A DNA stretch of 64,000 nucleotides, taken from Kordia periserrulae (GTDB taxonomy: Bacteria; Bacteroidota; Bacteroidia; Flavobacteriales; Flavobacteriaceae). The stretch spans positions 186,001 to 250,000 of the forward strand of contig NZ_QBKT01000005.1 in the NCBI RefSeq assembly GCF_003054265.1, written 5' to 3'. The notes under the pieces were generated by a model. The model did not search any database. It saw nothing but the letters and a program-made list of their open reading frames with translations, and was not told the origin of the DNA. Of the stretch, positions 7,637-17,252 are shown piece by piece. A program made the translations under genes and the position numbers. Every line of letters begins with the position of its first letter. Positions within the stretch are counted from its first letter, which is position 1.

Positions 7637-9646
7637 ATGAATAAAATTGCCCCAATAAAAGCTATAAAAACGGTGCTATTGCTGTGCGCGATGAGTTTTT
7701 GTTTTTATGCTTGTCAAGAAGAAAATGCACAAACTTCTGAACCTGATACAGCAACTACGTTGGTACCCAATACTACCTTACCTCGCTTGATGGAGCGCGT
7801 ATCGTTGCTCGATGGTTCTGTGGATAATTTTATTGATAATGCCAATTGTTTTATAGTCGATTTGCCTGTGACGATTTCCGCCAACGGAACCACAATTACT
7901 ATCAATACACCAAATGACTATCCTGCGATGTTGGAATTGTTGCAGCAATCTGATGAAAATACGGTTGAAATTGCCTTTCCTATTACTATTATTTTAAGCG
8001 ATTATACAGAAATTAGTATTGAAAACGAAGAAGAACTCGCGACGCAGATTTCAAATTGTGCTGGACCGAATCAGCCAGATATTGACATAGAATGTATAGA
8101 CTTTCAATATCCTTTTACAATGGCTATTTTCAATACCAATTTTGAAGTAACAGAAACGCTCACCATCACAGATGATGAAGAATTATTTACTTTTTTAGCA
8201 ACGTTGGCAAATGGTGTGGTGGCGAGTATCAACTATCCCATCAATTTGATACAAGCAGACGGAACTGTTATTACCGTCAATAGTAATGAAGCATTGGAAG
8301 CGGCAATCGCTGCGGCGGAAAATTCTTGCGATGAAGACGATGACAACAATTATAATGACGCCGATTGTACAGAAACACAAGTAACGGCGAGTTTGATAAA
8401 CTGCTTTTGGCGAATCACTAATTTTGCTGGAAATACGGAATTGCCTTATGAATTCTATTTTAACCAAGATGGCTCGTTTACGTTTTCTACAGAACCGACC
8501 AGTAGTACTACACACACCGGAAATTGGGAAGTCGCAGTTTCGCAAGGAAGTTTGGTGTTGAACATTTCTAATATTTCAGATGAATTTACCTTGCTCAACG
8601 GTTCGTGGATTATTGCTGAATGCAGCGAAGACGAATTGATAGTCTACAACGGAAATCAAGAAGTCGTGTTAGAAAAAATATGTGAAAACACGACTGCTTT
8701 TGAATGTTTTGAAAACACAACACTCACCGTGTGCGATGAAGAAAATCCGTTTGATGGTTTTGTTGAAATGGACTTAGAAGCATTGGTAATTGCACCTATC
8801 AATTGTACGCAAGAATTTACCTTTTCATTCCACACAACGCAAGCAGATGCAGATTCTGATACCAATGCGCTCAATCCGAATTCATACACCAATACTGCCA
8901 CGATAGAAACCTTGTATTTGCGCATTGTAGCGTTGGATGGCACTTTTGAAGTATATACGATAGAAATCACAGTTGAAGATTGCTGTACCAACGATACCAT
9001 TTTAACGGAAAACTTGGTGTTATACCTGCCGTTTGCCAATGAAACAACAGATTTGGTAAGCAATTGGGAAGCTTCAGGAAATTACAATTATGTGTCTGAT
9101 AGAGCCGGAAATCAAAACTGCGCGATTTCGTTTAACGGCAATGAAATGGTTGAAATTCCTGTGACAGCTATGAATCAAATTGTGCAAGGCGATGCGTTTT
9201 CGGTAAGTCTGTGGTTTCGAATGCAAAATACCAATCCGTCTAACTATGAAATTCTATTCCAAAAAGGAAGTTCGGTCAGTGAAGGTTTTCAAATCAGTGT
9301 ATTTGATTTGAACACGCCCGTATTCAGTGATGCAGATTCGGGTTACGGTTTGTGGGATGATCCTTGGAATATGGACGCCAATTTACCAAGCGACACGACC
9401 AATTGGCATCACTTGGTCATTACCGTTGATGAAAACAATACCGTGCGCTTGTATCGTGACGGAATTCAACGAAACGTAGATGAAAATGCCAGTATTGATA
9501 TAGGAAATACGCCGTTACAAAATTATATTTTAGGAAATGGCTTTGAAGGTCATTTAGACGACATACGCATGTACAAAGTGGCGCTCAATCCAAATCAAAT
9601 AACTCAGTTGTACAACTTGGAAGCCGATTGCAACAACTGTTTATAA
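7637..9646 (+). CDS. Surface lipoprotein with C-terminal LamG (concanavalin-like) domain
   Basis: A 669-residue lipoprotein with a type II signal peptide whose lipobox is FYAC (cysteine near residue 25). The acidic residues that follow suggest outer-surface localisation. Residues about 55-240 contain two copies of a beta-rich unit with a YP-x-TMAIFN / LPVTISANGTTITI pattern. About 250-355 resembles a lipocalin-like fold (CFWRITNF, then NWEV, then DELIVYNGN). About 465-660 is a LamG-type jelly roll (LVLYLPF, AISFNGNEMVEIP, FSVSLWFRM, GHLDDIRMY). It probably binds glycans or other surface ligands. The gene is divergent from the ECF sigma gene and may belong to its regulon. Confidence 0.75.
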   Translation: MNKIAPIKAIKTVLLLCAMSFCFYACQEENAQTSEPDTATTLVPNTTLPRLMERVSLLDGSVDNFIDNANCFIVDLPVTISANGTTITINTPNDYPAMLELLQQSDENTVEIAFPITIILSDYTEISIENEEELATQISNCAGPNQPDIDIECIDFQYPFTMAIFNTNFEVTETLTITDDEELFTFLATLANGVVASINYPINLIQADGTVITVNSNEALEAAIAAAENSCDEDDDNNYNDADCTETQVTASLINCFWRITNFAGNTELPYEFYFNQDGSFTFSTEPTSSTTHTGNWEVAVSQGSLVLNISNISDEFTLLNGSWIIAECSEDELIVYNGNQEVVLEKICENTTAFECFENTTLTVCDEENPFDGFVEMDLEALVIAPINCTQEFTFSFHTTQADADSDTNALNPNSYTNTATIETLYLRIVALDGTFEVYTIEITVEDCCTNDTILTENLVLYLPFANETTDLVSNWEASGNYNYVSDRAGNQNCAISFNGNEMVEIPVTAMNQIVQGDAFSVSLWFRMQNTNPSNYEILFQKGSSVSEGFQISVFDLNTPVFSDADSGYGLWDDPWNMDANLPSDTTNWHHLVITVDENNTVRLYRDGIQRNVDENASIDIGNTPLQNYILGNGFEGHLDDIRMYKVALNPNQITQLYNLEADCNNCL

Positions 9647-9697
9647 GAAATAAAGAATAAGTGTTTATTTAAGTTAGTTTAGTGACTTAGTCAAAAA

Positions 9698-9730
9698 GCT
9701 GCCTCAATTCATTTTGGGGTGGTTTTTTTT
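9698..9730 (+). terminator. Probable terminator after the LamG lipoprotein gene
   Basis: A hairpin with wobble pairs can form between GCTGCCTCAA and TTGGGGTGG, followed by eight T residues. The stem is imperfect, so this call is tentative. Confidence 0.4.
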
Positions 9731-9736
9731 GTAAGT

Positions 9737-10402
9737 TTAAATTTGTGAATTTTTCACGATTTCTAATTGCTGTTTCAATGCTGAAATCTTTAGGTCAATT
9801 TCTGCCATTAATTCTTTAGCAACTGCGGGATTAATTTTTTGATGTCTTGAACCTACTTTATTCATTTCTTGTACAAAGGATTCTAGTGTGGTAAGTGTTG
9901 CATCATCTTTTTCCAAAGCTTTAGCAACACGTATATTAAAACGTCCAATCTCAGGAGTCATTTTTATGAAAGATGGTATAAAGAATTTATCTTTGACAGC
10001 TTTCCAATACGCAAGCGAATCTACTTCTATTTCTGGAAACAAAATTTTTTCAGAACGTAATTTTCGCAAGCGTTTACTCTCCTGAAAATAGGCGAGTAAA
10101 ACCACAAATAAAATAAATCCAAAAAAGATTCCAAAAGTAACGCCAATGCCTAACCATTCATATTTTATGTAAGTAAAAACAAAAGGAAGGGGAATACTTA
10201 AAATCCACATTGGAATGAAAAAAAGGCGTCCATTAATATCATTATTTTTTCCAATAAAAGAAGCTACTAAAATCATCCAACTCATAAAAATAACAAGGAT
10301 GCTTTCATTCATGCCTCCAAATGCATAAATAATAAAAAAAGGAATACATAAAAGTGCAGCAATAAGTAACACAATTATTGCTGCTACATTGAAAATAATC
10401 AT
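9737..10402 (-). CDS. Multi-pass membrane protein of unknown function
   Basis: A 221-residue protein with about four transmembrane segments in the first 110 residues (for example IFNVAAIIVLLIAALLCIPF and GVTFGIFFGFILFVVLLAYF). A soluble, charged, mostly helical C-terminal half of about 110 residues ends in a likely coiled coil (ELMAEIDLKISALKQQLEIV). No catalytic motif or known family was recognised. It stands alone, convergent with the LamG lipoprotein gene and divergent from ffh. Confidence 0.6.
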   Translation of the reverse strand: MIIFNVAAIIVLLIAALLCIPFFIIYAFGGMNESILVIFMSWMILVASFIGKNNDINGRLFFIPMWILSIPLPFVFTYIKYEWLGIGVTFGIFFGFILFVVLLAYFQESKRLRKLRSEKILFPEIEVDSLAYWKAVKDKFFIPSFIKMTPEIGRFNIRVAKALEKDDATLTTLESFVQEMNKVGSRHQKINPAVAKELMAEIDLKISALKQQLEIVKNSQI

Positions 10403-10679
10403 AGTGCATACATTTTTAAGGACTTAAATGTAAATGATATTGTGTACTTGGACAATACTTTCTATCATTTTTTCGAATGAATAATACATCATGATATAAA
10501 ACTAACACTGAAGAATAAAGGAGTTTCAAAAAAAAACAAATTAACAAAAAGACAAATCAACAAATCAACAGAGCACAGCAATCTAATACCCAAAACCCAA
10601 CACCTAAAACCTTTTAAAATTTAGAAGTTTCCACTATCTTTGCCACTTATCAAATTCTCAAAAAAAGAATAAAAGTCGT
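10403..10679. other. Intergenic region upstream of ffh
   Basis: Contains A-rich low-complexity runs of the AACAAATTAACAAAAAGAC kind near 10530-10570 and a short CCCAAAACCCAACACCTAAAACC-like heptamer remnant near 10589-10613. The ffh promoter element follows at 10635. Nothing else is apparent. Confidence 0.5.
10635..10642 (+). promoter_or_regulatory. TAnnTTTG promoter element of ffh
   Basis: TATCTTTG lies 37 bp upstream of the ffh ATG, giving a leader of about 30 nt. The upstream TTTG element is poorly matched. Confidence 0.5.
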
Positions 10680-12011
10680 ATGTTTAATAATTTAAGTGAA
10701 AAACTCGATAAGGCGTTACATGTATTAAAAGGACATGGAAGTATAACGGAAGTAAATGTTGCGGAAACCTTAAAAGAAGTGCGTAGAGCATTGCTTGATG
10801 CCGATGTGAACTTTAAAATTGCGAAAGACTTTACAAAAAGAGTCAAAGAAAAAGCCATTGGACAAAACGTACTGACAACTTTACAGCCAGGACAGTTAAT
10901 GGTAAAAATCGTAAAGGATGAATTGACGGAGTTGATGGGTGGAGACGCCGCAGGAATCAATCTGTCAGGGAAACCAACGATAATTTTAATGTCTGGTTTA
11001 CAAGGTTCGGGTAAAACGACTTTCTCTGGTAAACTTGCCAATTACTTAAAAAATAAGAAAACCAAAAAGCCTTTATTAGTTGCCTGTGACGTATACCGTC
11101 CAGCGGCGATTGATCAGTTGCACGTAGTTGGTGATCAAATCAACGTTGAGGTATATTCAGATAAAGGAAATAACGATCCAGTTGCCATTGCACAAGCAGG
11201 AATTGCGCACGCAAAACAACATGGACATAATGTAGTGATTATAGATACCGCAGGTCGTTTGGCAGTTGATGAAGCCATGATGACCGAAATTGCCAATATT
11301 CATAAAGCCATTGAACCGCAAGAAACCCTATTTGTAGTGGATTCTATGACGGGACAAGATGCGGTGAATACTGCAAAAGCCTTCAACGATATCTTAAATT
11401 TTGACGGTGTTATTTTAACAAAGTTAGATGGTGATACGCGTGGTGGAGCAGCAATTTCTATCAAATCTGTCGTAAACAAACCTATCAAGTTTATTGGTAC
11501 AGGTGAAAAGATGGAAGCGATTGATGTATTCTATCCTTCACGTATGGCAGATCGTATTCTCGGAATGGGAGACGTTGTTTCGTTAGTAGAAAGAGCGCAA
11601 GAGCAGTTCGATGAAGAAGAAGCAAGAAAATTACAAAAGAAAATTGCGAAGAATCAGTTCGGTTTTGACGATTTCTTAAAGCAAATTCAGCAAGTAAAGA
11701 AAATGGGGAACATGAAAGACTTGGTCGGCATGATTCCAGGGGCTTCCAAAGCGATGAAAGGTATGGAAATCGAAGACGATGCTTTCAAACATATTGAAGC
11801 ATTAATTCATTCTATGACGCCAGAAGAACGCTCAAAACCATCTATGATTAATGCAAGTCGTAAAAAGCGTATTGCCAAAGGAGCAGGTCGTTCAGTACAA
11901 GAAATGAATCAACTCTTAAAGCAATTTGACCAAATGAGCAAAATGATGAAGATGATGCAAGGTGGCGGCGGAAGAAAGCTCATGCAAATGATGAAGGGCA
12001 TGGGAAGATAG
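10680..12011 (+). CDS. ffh: Signal recognition particle protein (SRP54/Ffh)
   Basis: The GTPase subunit of the signal recognition particle, which binds signal sequences of nascent inner-membrane proteins and docks with FtsY. Its 443 residues show the N helical domain (1-85), the G domain with P-loop GLQGSGKTTF (about 105-115), the DTAGR motif (about 190) and TKLDGDTRGGAA (about 248), and the methionine-rich M domain from about 330 to the end (MSKMMKMMQGGGGRKLMQMM). The length is normal. A single ATG at 10680 fits the promoter upstream. Confidence 0.97.
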   Translation: MFNNLSEKLDKALHVLKGHGSITEVNVAETLKEVRRALLDADVNFKIAKDFTKRVKEKAIGQNVLTTLQPGQLMVKIVKDELTELMGGDAAGINLSGKPTIILMSGLQGSGKTTFSGKLANYLKNKKTKKPLLVACDVYRPAAIDQLHVVGDQINVEVYSDKGNNDPVAIAQAGIAHAKQHGHNVVIIDTAGRLAVDEAMMTEIANIHKAIEPQETLFVVDSMTGQDAVNTAKAFNDILNFDGVILTKLDGDTRGGAAISIKSVVNKPIKFIGTGEKMEAIDVFYPSRMADRILGMGDVVSLVERAQEQFDEEEARKLQKKIAKNQFGFDDFLKQIQQVKKMGNMKDLVGMIPGASKAMKGMEIEDDAFKHIEALIHSMTPEERSKPSMINASRKKRIAKGAGRSVQEMNQLLKQFDQMSKMMKMMQGGGGRKLMQMMKGMGR

Positions 12012-12190
12012 CTTCTAGCTTTTAGCCTTTAGCCTTTAGCTCTGAAGAATTTTAAGCTTATGTGTTTATAAGTTTACGTATTTATTATTAAAAGAATAAA
12101 CGAAAAAGCTTCATTTACTAACAGCTAATAGCAAAAACCAAAACTAAAACCAAGACCCAACACCCAAGAAACAACAACACAACACACATA

Positions 12191-13078
12191 ATGATTTTAT
12201 TAGACGGAAAAAAAGTATCGAATGATATCAAGGACGAAATAGCAGCAGAAGTCCAAAAAATGAAAAATCGCGGTGAAAAAGTACCACACTTGGCAGCTGT
12301 ATTGGTAGGAGATGATGGTGCAAGTTTAACATACGTAGGAAGTAAAGTGCGTGCCTGCGAACGTGTAGGTTTTGAATCTACTTTGGTGCGTATGTCGAAT
12401 ACCACTTCTGAATTGGAGCTTCTGAGAAAAATCAAAGAACTGAACGAAGATGATAATATTGACGGATTTATCATTCAGTTGCCATTACCTCCACAAATCA
12501 ACACGCAAAAGGTTTTAATGGCAGTCAATCCTGAAAAAGATGTAGACGGATTCCATCCAGAAAACTTCGGAAAAATGGCGTTGGATATGTCAACCTTCAT
12601 TCCTGCAACTCCTTTCGGAATTCTAGAATTGTTAGAGCGTTACGACGTACAAACCAAAGGAAAACATACCGTAGTTATTGGAAGAAGTCATATTGTGGGA
12701 AGACCGATGAGTATTTTGATGGGAAGAAAAGGATTTCCTGGAAACTCTACGGTAACGTTGACGCACAGTCATACCAAAAACATCACGCAAATTACCTGTC
12801 AGGCAGACATTATCATTACCGCATTGGGGCAACCAAACTTCCTAAAAGCAGAAATGGTAAAAGACGATGCCGTAGTCATTGATGTTGGAATCACAAGAGT
12901 TCCAGACGAGACACGTAAACGCGGATATCGCATTACAGGTGATGTTGATTTTGAAAATGTAAGTAAAAAAACAAGTCACATCACACCAGTGCCAGGTGGT
13001 GTAGGACCAATGACCATTGCGATGTTGCTTAAAAATACCTTGCTAGCGCGTGAAGGTCACATGGAAACGAGAAAATAA
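12191..13078 (+). CDS. folD: Bifunctional methylene-THF dehydrogenase / cyclohydrolase
   Basis: A cytoplasmic enzyme of one-carbon metabolism that oxidises 5,10-methylene-THF with NADP and hydrolyses the product to 10-formyl-THF. Its 295 residues contain the conserved TYVGSKVRACERVG stretch, which carries the catalytic Y and K. They also show the QLPLPPQI signature, the cofactor-binding loop VVIGRSHIVGRPMS and the C-terminal TPVPGGVGPMTIAML motif. It follows ffh by 180 bp on the same strand. That gap contains low-complexity CCCAACACCC and CTTTTAGC-type repeats, so the two genes may be separately transcribed. A hairpin terminator follows. Confidence 0.97.
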   Translation: MILLDGKKVSNDIKDEIAAEVQKMKNRGEKVPHLAAVLVGDDGASLTYVGSKVRACERVGFESTLVRMSNTTSELELLRKIKELNEDDNIDGFIIQLPLPPQINTQKVLMAVNPEKDVDGFHPENFGKMALDMSTFIPATPFGILELLERYDVQTKGKHTVVIGRSHIVGRPMSILMGRKGFPGNSTVTLTHSHTKNITQITCQADIIITALGQPNFLKAEMVKDDAVVIDVGITRVPDETRKRGYRITGDVDFENVSKKTSHITPVPGGVGPMTIAMLLKNTLLAREGHMETRK

Positions 13079-13101
13079 TACTTCTTATAGCATATAAACT
13101 G

Positions 13102-13134
13102 AAAAGCAATCTTTAAAAAAGGTTGCTTTTTTTG
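13102..13134 (+). terminator. Rho-independent terminator after folD
   Basis: AAAAGCAA at 13102-13109 pairs with TTGCTTTT at 13123-13130, and the run of T residues continues to 13134. Confidence 0.7.
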
Positions 13135-13193
13135 TAAAAAATATTGAAATACGATTAGATTAAGTACTTTCATTCATAACAAATACACAATCA

Positions 13194-13634
13194 ATGAAAA
13201 CCTCCGAACCGCCAGTAATTGTTTTACAACACTTTTCACAACCTTTAGAAACCGTATGGAAAGCCATCACGGAAGTTTTGCAAATGCGCCAATGGTTTTT
13301 TGAAAATATACCCGATTTCAAAGCTGAGGTAGGTTTTCAAACAGAATTCAATGTTAAAGCGCCTTCTCGCGATTTTGTTCATCAATGGACTATCAAAGGT
13401 GTGTTACCACTACAAAAGATTATTTACAATTGGAAATACAAAGACCTTGCAGGCGATTCCTTTGTCACTTTTGAGCTGCATGAAAAAGAAAGAGGAACAC
13501 GTTTAACGGTGACTACAGCAGTTATCCAAGATTTTCCTGACGATATTCCTGAGTTTACCAGAGAAAGCTGTCTTGAAGGTTGGAATTATTTTATCAAAGA
13601 GCGGTTGGTGAGTTTTATGGAGAACTTGCCTTGA
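13194..13634 (+). CDS. SRPBCC (AHSA1/START-like) domain protein
   Basis: A 146-residue single-domain protein of the activator-of-Hsp90-ATPase-like SRPBCC family. The family hallmarks are the opening strand with FSQPLETVWKAITEVLQMRQWF, the strand pattern FQTEFNVKAPS then IIYNWKYKDLAGDSFVTFEL, and the long C-terminal helix (GWNYFIKERLVSFMENL). Such proteins have a hydrophobic ligand cavity, and many are of unknown physiological role. The protein is cytoplasmic with no signal peptide. The next gene starts 63 bp downstream with its own TAGCTTTG element. Confidence 0.85.
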   Translation: MKTSEPPVIVLQHFSQPLETVWKAITEVLQMRQWFFENIPDFKAEVGFQTEFNVKAPSRDFVHQWTIKGVLPLQKIIYNWKYKDLAGDSFVTFELHEKERGTRLTVTTAVIQDFPDDIPEFTRESCLEGWNYFIKERLVSFMENLP

Positions 13635-13670
13635 AGTTTCTAGCATTTTCAATAAGTGTGAAATAATATG

Positions 13671-13678
13671 TAGCTTTG
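13671..13678 (+). promoter_or_regulatory. TAnnTTTG promoter element
   Basis: TAGCTTTG lies 20 bp before the ATG at 13698, matching the -7 element of Bacteroidota promoters. The distal element is weak. Confidence 0.45.
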
Positions 13679-13697
13679 AAACCTTAAAAAATACTAC

Positions 13698-14417
13698 ATG
13701 AAATCTATCATATCTAATGTATGCTTGTTGTTCTTTTTTGTGACAATAATTTTTGGTCAAACAAGTGATTCGCTTTCAATTGAAAAAGAATGGACTATTG
13801 AGGATTACCAAAAATTTACTTCACTTTTAAAAACACTTTCTCCTGATGCGTATCCAACACTTAAAAATGAAGCTACTGGAAAGTTATTTCAAAAAGTAAT
13901 TGCACCAAATTATAAAAGTTTTCTGCAAAATGAAAGTATAAGTGTTGATAAGAAAATGGAGTATGGGTTTACCTATCAACAGTCTATCAGAGAAGTGTTA
14001 AACACGTATGCTACTGCACATGTAAATGGTAATGCTTATGGAATTGAACTTTCTCATTTAGTAGGTGTTATAATTGATTTTTCTGCTGAAACTATTCCCG
14101 TTGCAGAAATATTTGTAAAAACTCTTAATCCCAATGACAAAACCTATCAAGTTCGCATGAATGGTTTACAGCAAATTAAGTATGGCATGAAACAAATTCT
14201 TGAAGGATCTTTTATGATGATACGGAATACAGAAGATTCTACAGATGAAGAACGGATAATTTTAGCAACTTATTTTTCAAATGCAGGAGTCGATATTTTA
14301 AACTATTTAGATGCTTCTTATCGTACAGAATTTAAAGTGGAAATTGAGAAGTATATTCTACAAGAATCTAATGCTACAGTAAAAACATTATTACAATCAT
14401 TACTTCAAAAAATATAA
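13698..14417 (+). CDS. Secreted hypothetical protein
   Basis: A 239-residue protein with an N-terminal signal peptide (MKSIISNVCLLFFFVTIIFG, cleavage probably near residue 22). The mature part is mostly alpha-helical, with no cysteines, no repeats and no catalytic motif that I recognise. It is probably periplasmic or secreted. It has its own promoter element and is closed by a hairpin terminator shared with the convergent receptor gene, so it is likely monocistronic. Confidence 0.6.
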   Translation: MKSIISNVCLLFFFVTIIFGQTSDSLSIEKEWTIEDYQKFTSLLKTLSPDAYPTLKNEATGKLFQKVIAPNYKSFLQNESISVDKKMEYGFTYQQSIREVLNTYATAHVNGNAYGIELSHLVGVIIDFSAETIPVAEIFVKTLNPNDKTYQVRMNGLQQIKYGMKQILEGSFMMIRNTEDSTDEERIILATYFSNAGVDILNYLDASYRTEFKVEIEKYILQESNATVKTLLQSLLQKI

Positions 14418-14424
14418 CACTAAA

Positions 14425-14465
14425 AAACCGAGCAAATTCCGCTAAAAATAACTGCTCGGTTTGTT
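14425..14465. terminator. Bidirectional terminator between convergent genes
   Basis: AAACCGAGCA at 14425-14434 pairs perfectly with TGCTCGGTTT at 14453-14462. A-rich and T-rich flanks lie on both sides, so it can serve both the secreted protein gene and the receptor gene on the opposite strand. The same CCGAGC/GCTCGG stem is used at 18263. Confidence 0.85.
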
Positions 14466-14493
14466 TATAACAACTTAAAAGTGTGTAAATTTT

Positions 14494-17208
14494 CTATAAC
14501 GTATAAATAAATCGGAAGGTTACAAATCGTGGTTGAATGAAGGTTTCCGAACTGAATACTGAGATGTTATTGGCACTGTTTCGTACACGTGCATCAATGT
14601 CTAACAAGTTGGTTGCTCTAATTTCATATTCCCATTTGGCATCTCTGTCTTTTCTATAGGAAAGTGAGGCATTCCAAGTTTGAAAGGATTGCGATTCTCC
14701 GTTTCCTAAATCCTGATTGGTATACGTAAAATCCGTTCTGAATGTTAGTTTTTTCCAAATATACGCATCAAAGTCAAATGTAGTGGCGTTGGTCGTAAAT
14801 CGCGTATCTCGTCCACCCTGATTGTTGTCTGTAACGCTATAACGGTGACGCAATTCTACGTTTGGCGCAACTCTAAAATTGGTTCTAATACCTGGCGTAT
14901 AACTTTGTGTAAATCCTTCGTTTACCGAACGACGTTGCTGAATGAACTGATTAATCTTACTATAGTTAAAACTTGCGTTTAAGGTAGCTCTCACTTTCCC
15001 AAAAGTACGCTGTACTCGTCCGAATACATTGACGTTTTCATCCGCAAAATTCGAATTGAAAAATGTACTTGTACGAATGACACTCTCAAAGTCTGTCAAC
15101 CCACGAATTTGATCAATATTGCTCGAATAAGCAGCTCTTGCAAACACATTGGTGTAGTTAAACAAATTAAAACTGGTGTAAATCAAGCTTACATTGTGCG
15201 ATAGCGCATTTTGCAAGGTTGGTTCTCCAAATTGATAACTATTAAAATTGTTCATCACCAAACCTTCTGCCAAACGCGTAACATCTGTAAATTGATTTCG
15301 CATGTCGTAACGCAAGGTCAATGCTTCACTCTTTTTAAACTGAATTCGGGTTTCGAAATCTGGTAATATTCTGAAGAAATTGTCTTTATATTCTACACCA
15401 AACTGCATATTCTTATTGCCGTACGCATGTACCGAAAATCCTGGCGTAAAGGTGAACTTACCACTTTTTAAACGGTAATGAAACCCTAAATAAATGTCAC
15501 TAAAATTATATTCAATATCATTACTAGCGCGTCCGTCATTGAAGGTTGGAGTAGGGTTTAACGTCAATCCAGGACCTAAAAACTGAAATAAATTCGAGTT
15601 GAATCGTTGATTGCTTAAAATGGTTCCAAACGTGATGTTAAGATTGCTTCGCGCATTTAAAATATGGTAATAATCGAGTTTTACGTCCAATTGATTGGAT
15701 TTGATACGTCGGTTTTGTCCCAAATTGTATTGATTAGCGTCCGTGTCTAAACCTAGTGCAGTTGCGGTAGTATCAAAAGCACTGTTGGTGTCATTGTCTA
15801 AAATCGCATTGTAAAAAGGATCTTCATCTTTAATCAAATGTTGTGCTTCTAGCGCAAAAATATTGTTCTCGTTGAGCGTGTAATAGTAGTTTAGGTTTTG
15901 ATTAAAACTAAACGGCGTCACTTCTTCAATCTGATTCGTGCTTCCAATCACAGATGAAAACACACCTTGGTTTTGCGTGTCGTTCGAAATTCTACCAATC
16001 ACATCATAATCCAATTGATTGTTTAAGTTAGGCTGATACGAAGCACTCAATTTTGCCACAGCTTGGTCCGAACGTTCTCTACTTCGCTGCTCAGTGGCTT
16101 CATCAGGAATGCCCAATTCTGGATCGGTATATTGTACAAAACTAGTTTCTCTCGATAAAATACGGCTACTGCTGTAAATTAAAAATCCGCCAATATCCAA
16201 GGCTTTGTTAGGAGAATAGCTAAAGTTTCCTGTTGCCAATTTACTTTCTATTTCCAACGCATTGTTTTGATTCGTTAAAAAATTCAAGCCATTATCACCA
16301 AGATTGATATTCGTTCCGCTGCTTCTACTTGGTGCGCGAAATCCGCCTGTGAAGTTTCGAATATCACGTCGCGTCAACGCGAGTTCTCCAATATTGTTCA
16401 TATCACCAATAAAGTTGATGCTGTATTTTGGACTGTAATAGAAAAGCTTAGGCTGAAACAAATACAATTCATTATCTGGCGACGCACCACTTCCTGCGGT
16501 AACATTACCAAACCAGAAATTCTCTTTTCCTTCTTTCAATTTGATGTTGATCGCAACATTATCTTGATTATTGGTCACGCCGCGCAATTGTCCAACTTCC
16601 GAATAATTACGCAATACTTGAATCTTATCTACTGCTTTAGACGGAATATTTTTTGTAGCCAATTTGGTATCGCCATCAAAAAAGTCCTTTCCGTTCACCA
16701 TCAATTTATTGACCACTTTTCCTTCAACTTCCACTTGTCCATCTTCGTTAATTTCTACGCCTGGCAGTTTTTCCAATACATCTTCTAGCTTCCGTTCGGT
16801 ACCGTTTTTAAACGAATCTGCATTATACACTAAGGTATCGCCTTTAATCGTTACGGGCATTTCGTAGGTAAGCTCAACAGCTTCTAACGAGTTGCCTTGT
16901 TTCATGATAAAATCCTTCGTAATGTCGCTTTCTTTGGTAGAAAGATCTTGTTCCAAGTTTTCCAATCCGATATAGCTAACTTGAATTTTATAATTGGTGT
17001 TTTTAGAAAGTTTCAGTCGGTATTTTCCAGTTTTATCTGTGATTCCATACGATTCTAGCGTGCCCGATTCTTTATTCAGCGCAATCACATTTGCTAGTTC
17101 CAATGGATTTTTAAGACTATCTCTTACAACTCCTTCCATGGTTACTTGTGAGTAGGAAATTGTAGCTACTAAAAGCAGTAGCAAAGTGCAGAGTTTTTTA
17201 ATGTTCAT
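14494..17208 (-). CDS. TonB-dependent receptor-like outer membrane protein
   Basis: 904 residues: a signal peptide (about 1-20) and a carboxypeptidase-regulatory-like beta-sandwich (about 22-105, VTMEGVVRDSLKNPLELANV). A TonB-receptor plug follows (about 115-235, VLEKLPGVEINEDGQVEVEG), then a 22-strand-type beta-barrel rich in aromatic and polar alternation to the C-terminus (VTFRFIYTL). This is the group annotated as outer membrane beta-barrel family proteins. The neighbouring upstream gene encodes a GLPGLI protein, a recurrent partner of this receptor group in Bacteroidota. The pair is probably one transcript (45-bp gap) for uptake of an unknown substrate, perhaps peptide or metal. Confidence 0.87.
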   Translation of the reverse strand: MNIKKLCTLLLLLVATISYSQVTMEGVVRDSLKNPLELANVIALNKESGTLESYGITDKTGKYRLKLSKNTNYKIQVSYIGLENLEQDLSTKESDITKDFIMKQGNSLEAVELTYEMPVTIKGDTLVYNADSFKNGTERKLEDVLEKLPGVEINEDGQVEVEGKVVNKLMVNGKDFFDGDTKLATKNIPSKAVDKIQVLRNYSEVGQLRGVTNNQDNVAINIKLKEGKENFWFGNVTAGSGASPDNELYLFQPKLFYYSPKYSINFIGDMNNIGELALTRRDIRNFTGGFRAPSRSSGTNINLGDNGLNFLTNQNNALEIESKLATGNFSYSPNKALDIGGFLIYSSSRILSRETSFVQYTDPELGIPDEATEQRSRERSDQAVAKLSASYQPNLNNQLDYDVIGRISNDTQNQGVFSSVIGSTNQIEEVTPFSFNQNLNYYYTLNENNIFALEAQHLIKDEDPFYNAILDNDTNSAFDTTATALGLDTDANQYNLGQNRRIKSNQLDVKLDYYHILNARSNLNITFGTILSNQRFNSNLFQFLGPGLTLNPTPTFNDGRASNDIEYNFSDIYLGFHYRLKSGKFTFTPGFSVHAYGNKNMQFGVEYKDNFFRILPDFETRIQFKKSEALTLRYDMRNQFTDVTRLAEGLVMNNFNSYQFGEPTLQNALSHNVSLIYTSFNLFNYTNVFARAAYSSNIDQIRGLTDFESVIRTSTFFNSNFADENVNVFGRVQRTFGKVRATLNASFNYSKINQFIQQRRSVNEGFTQSYTPGIRTNFRVAPNVELRHRYSVTDNNQGGRDTRFTTNATTFDFDAYIWKKLTFRTDFTYTNQDLGNGESQSFQTWNASLSYRKDRDAKWEYEIRATNLLDIDARVRNSANNISVFSSETFIQPRFVTFRFIYTL

Positions 17209-17252
17209 GTGTTATTCTAAGTTAGTTTATTAGTACGTGTAAAAGTAGTGAA

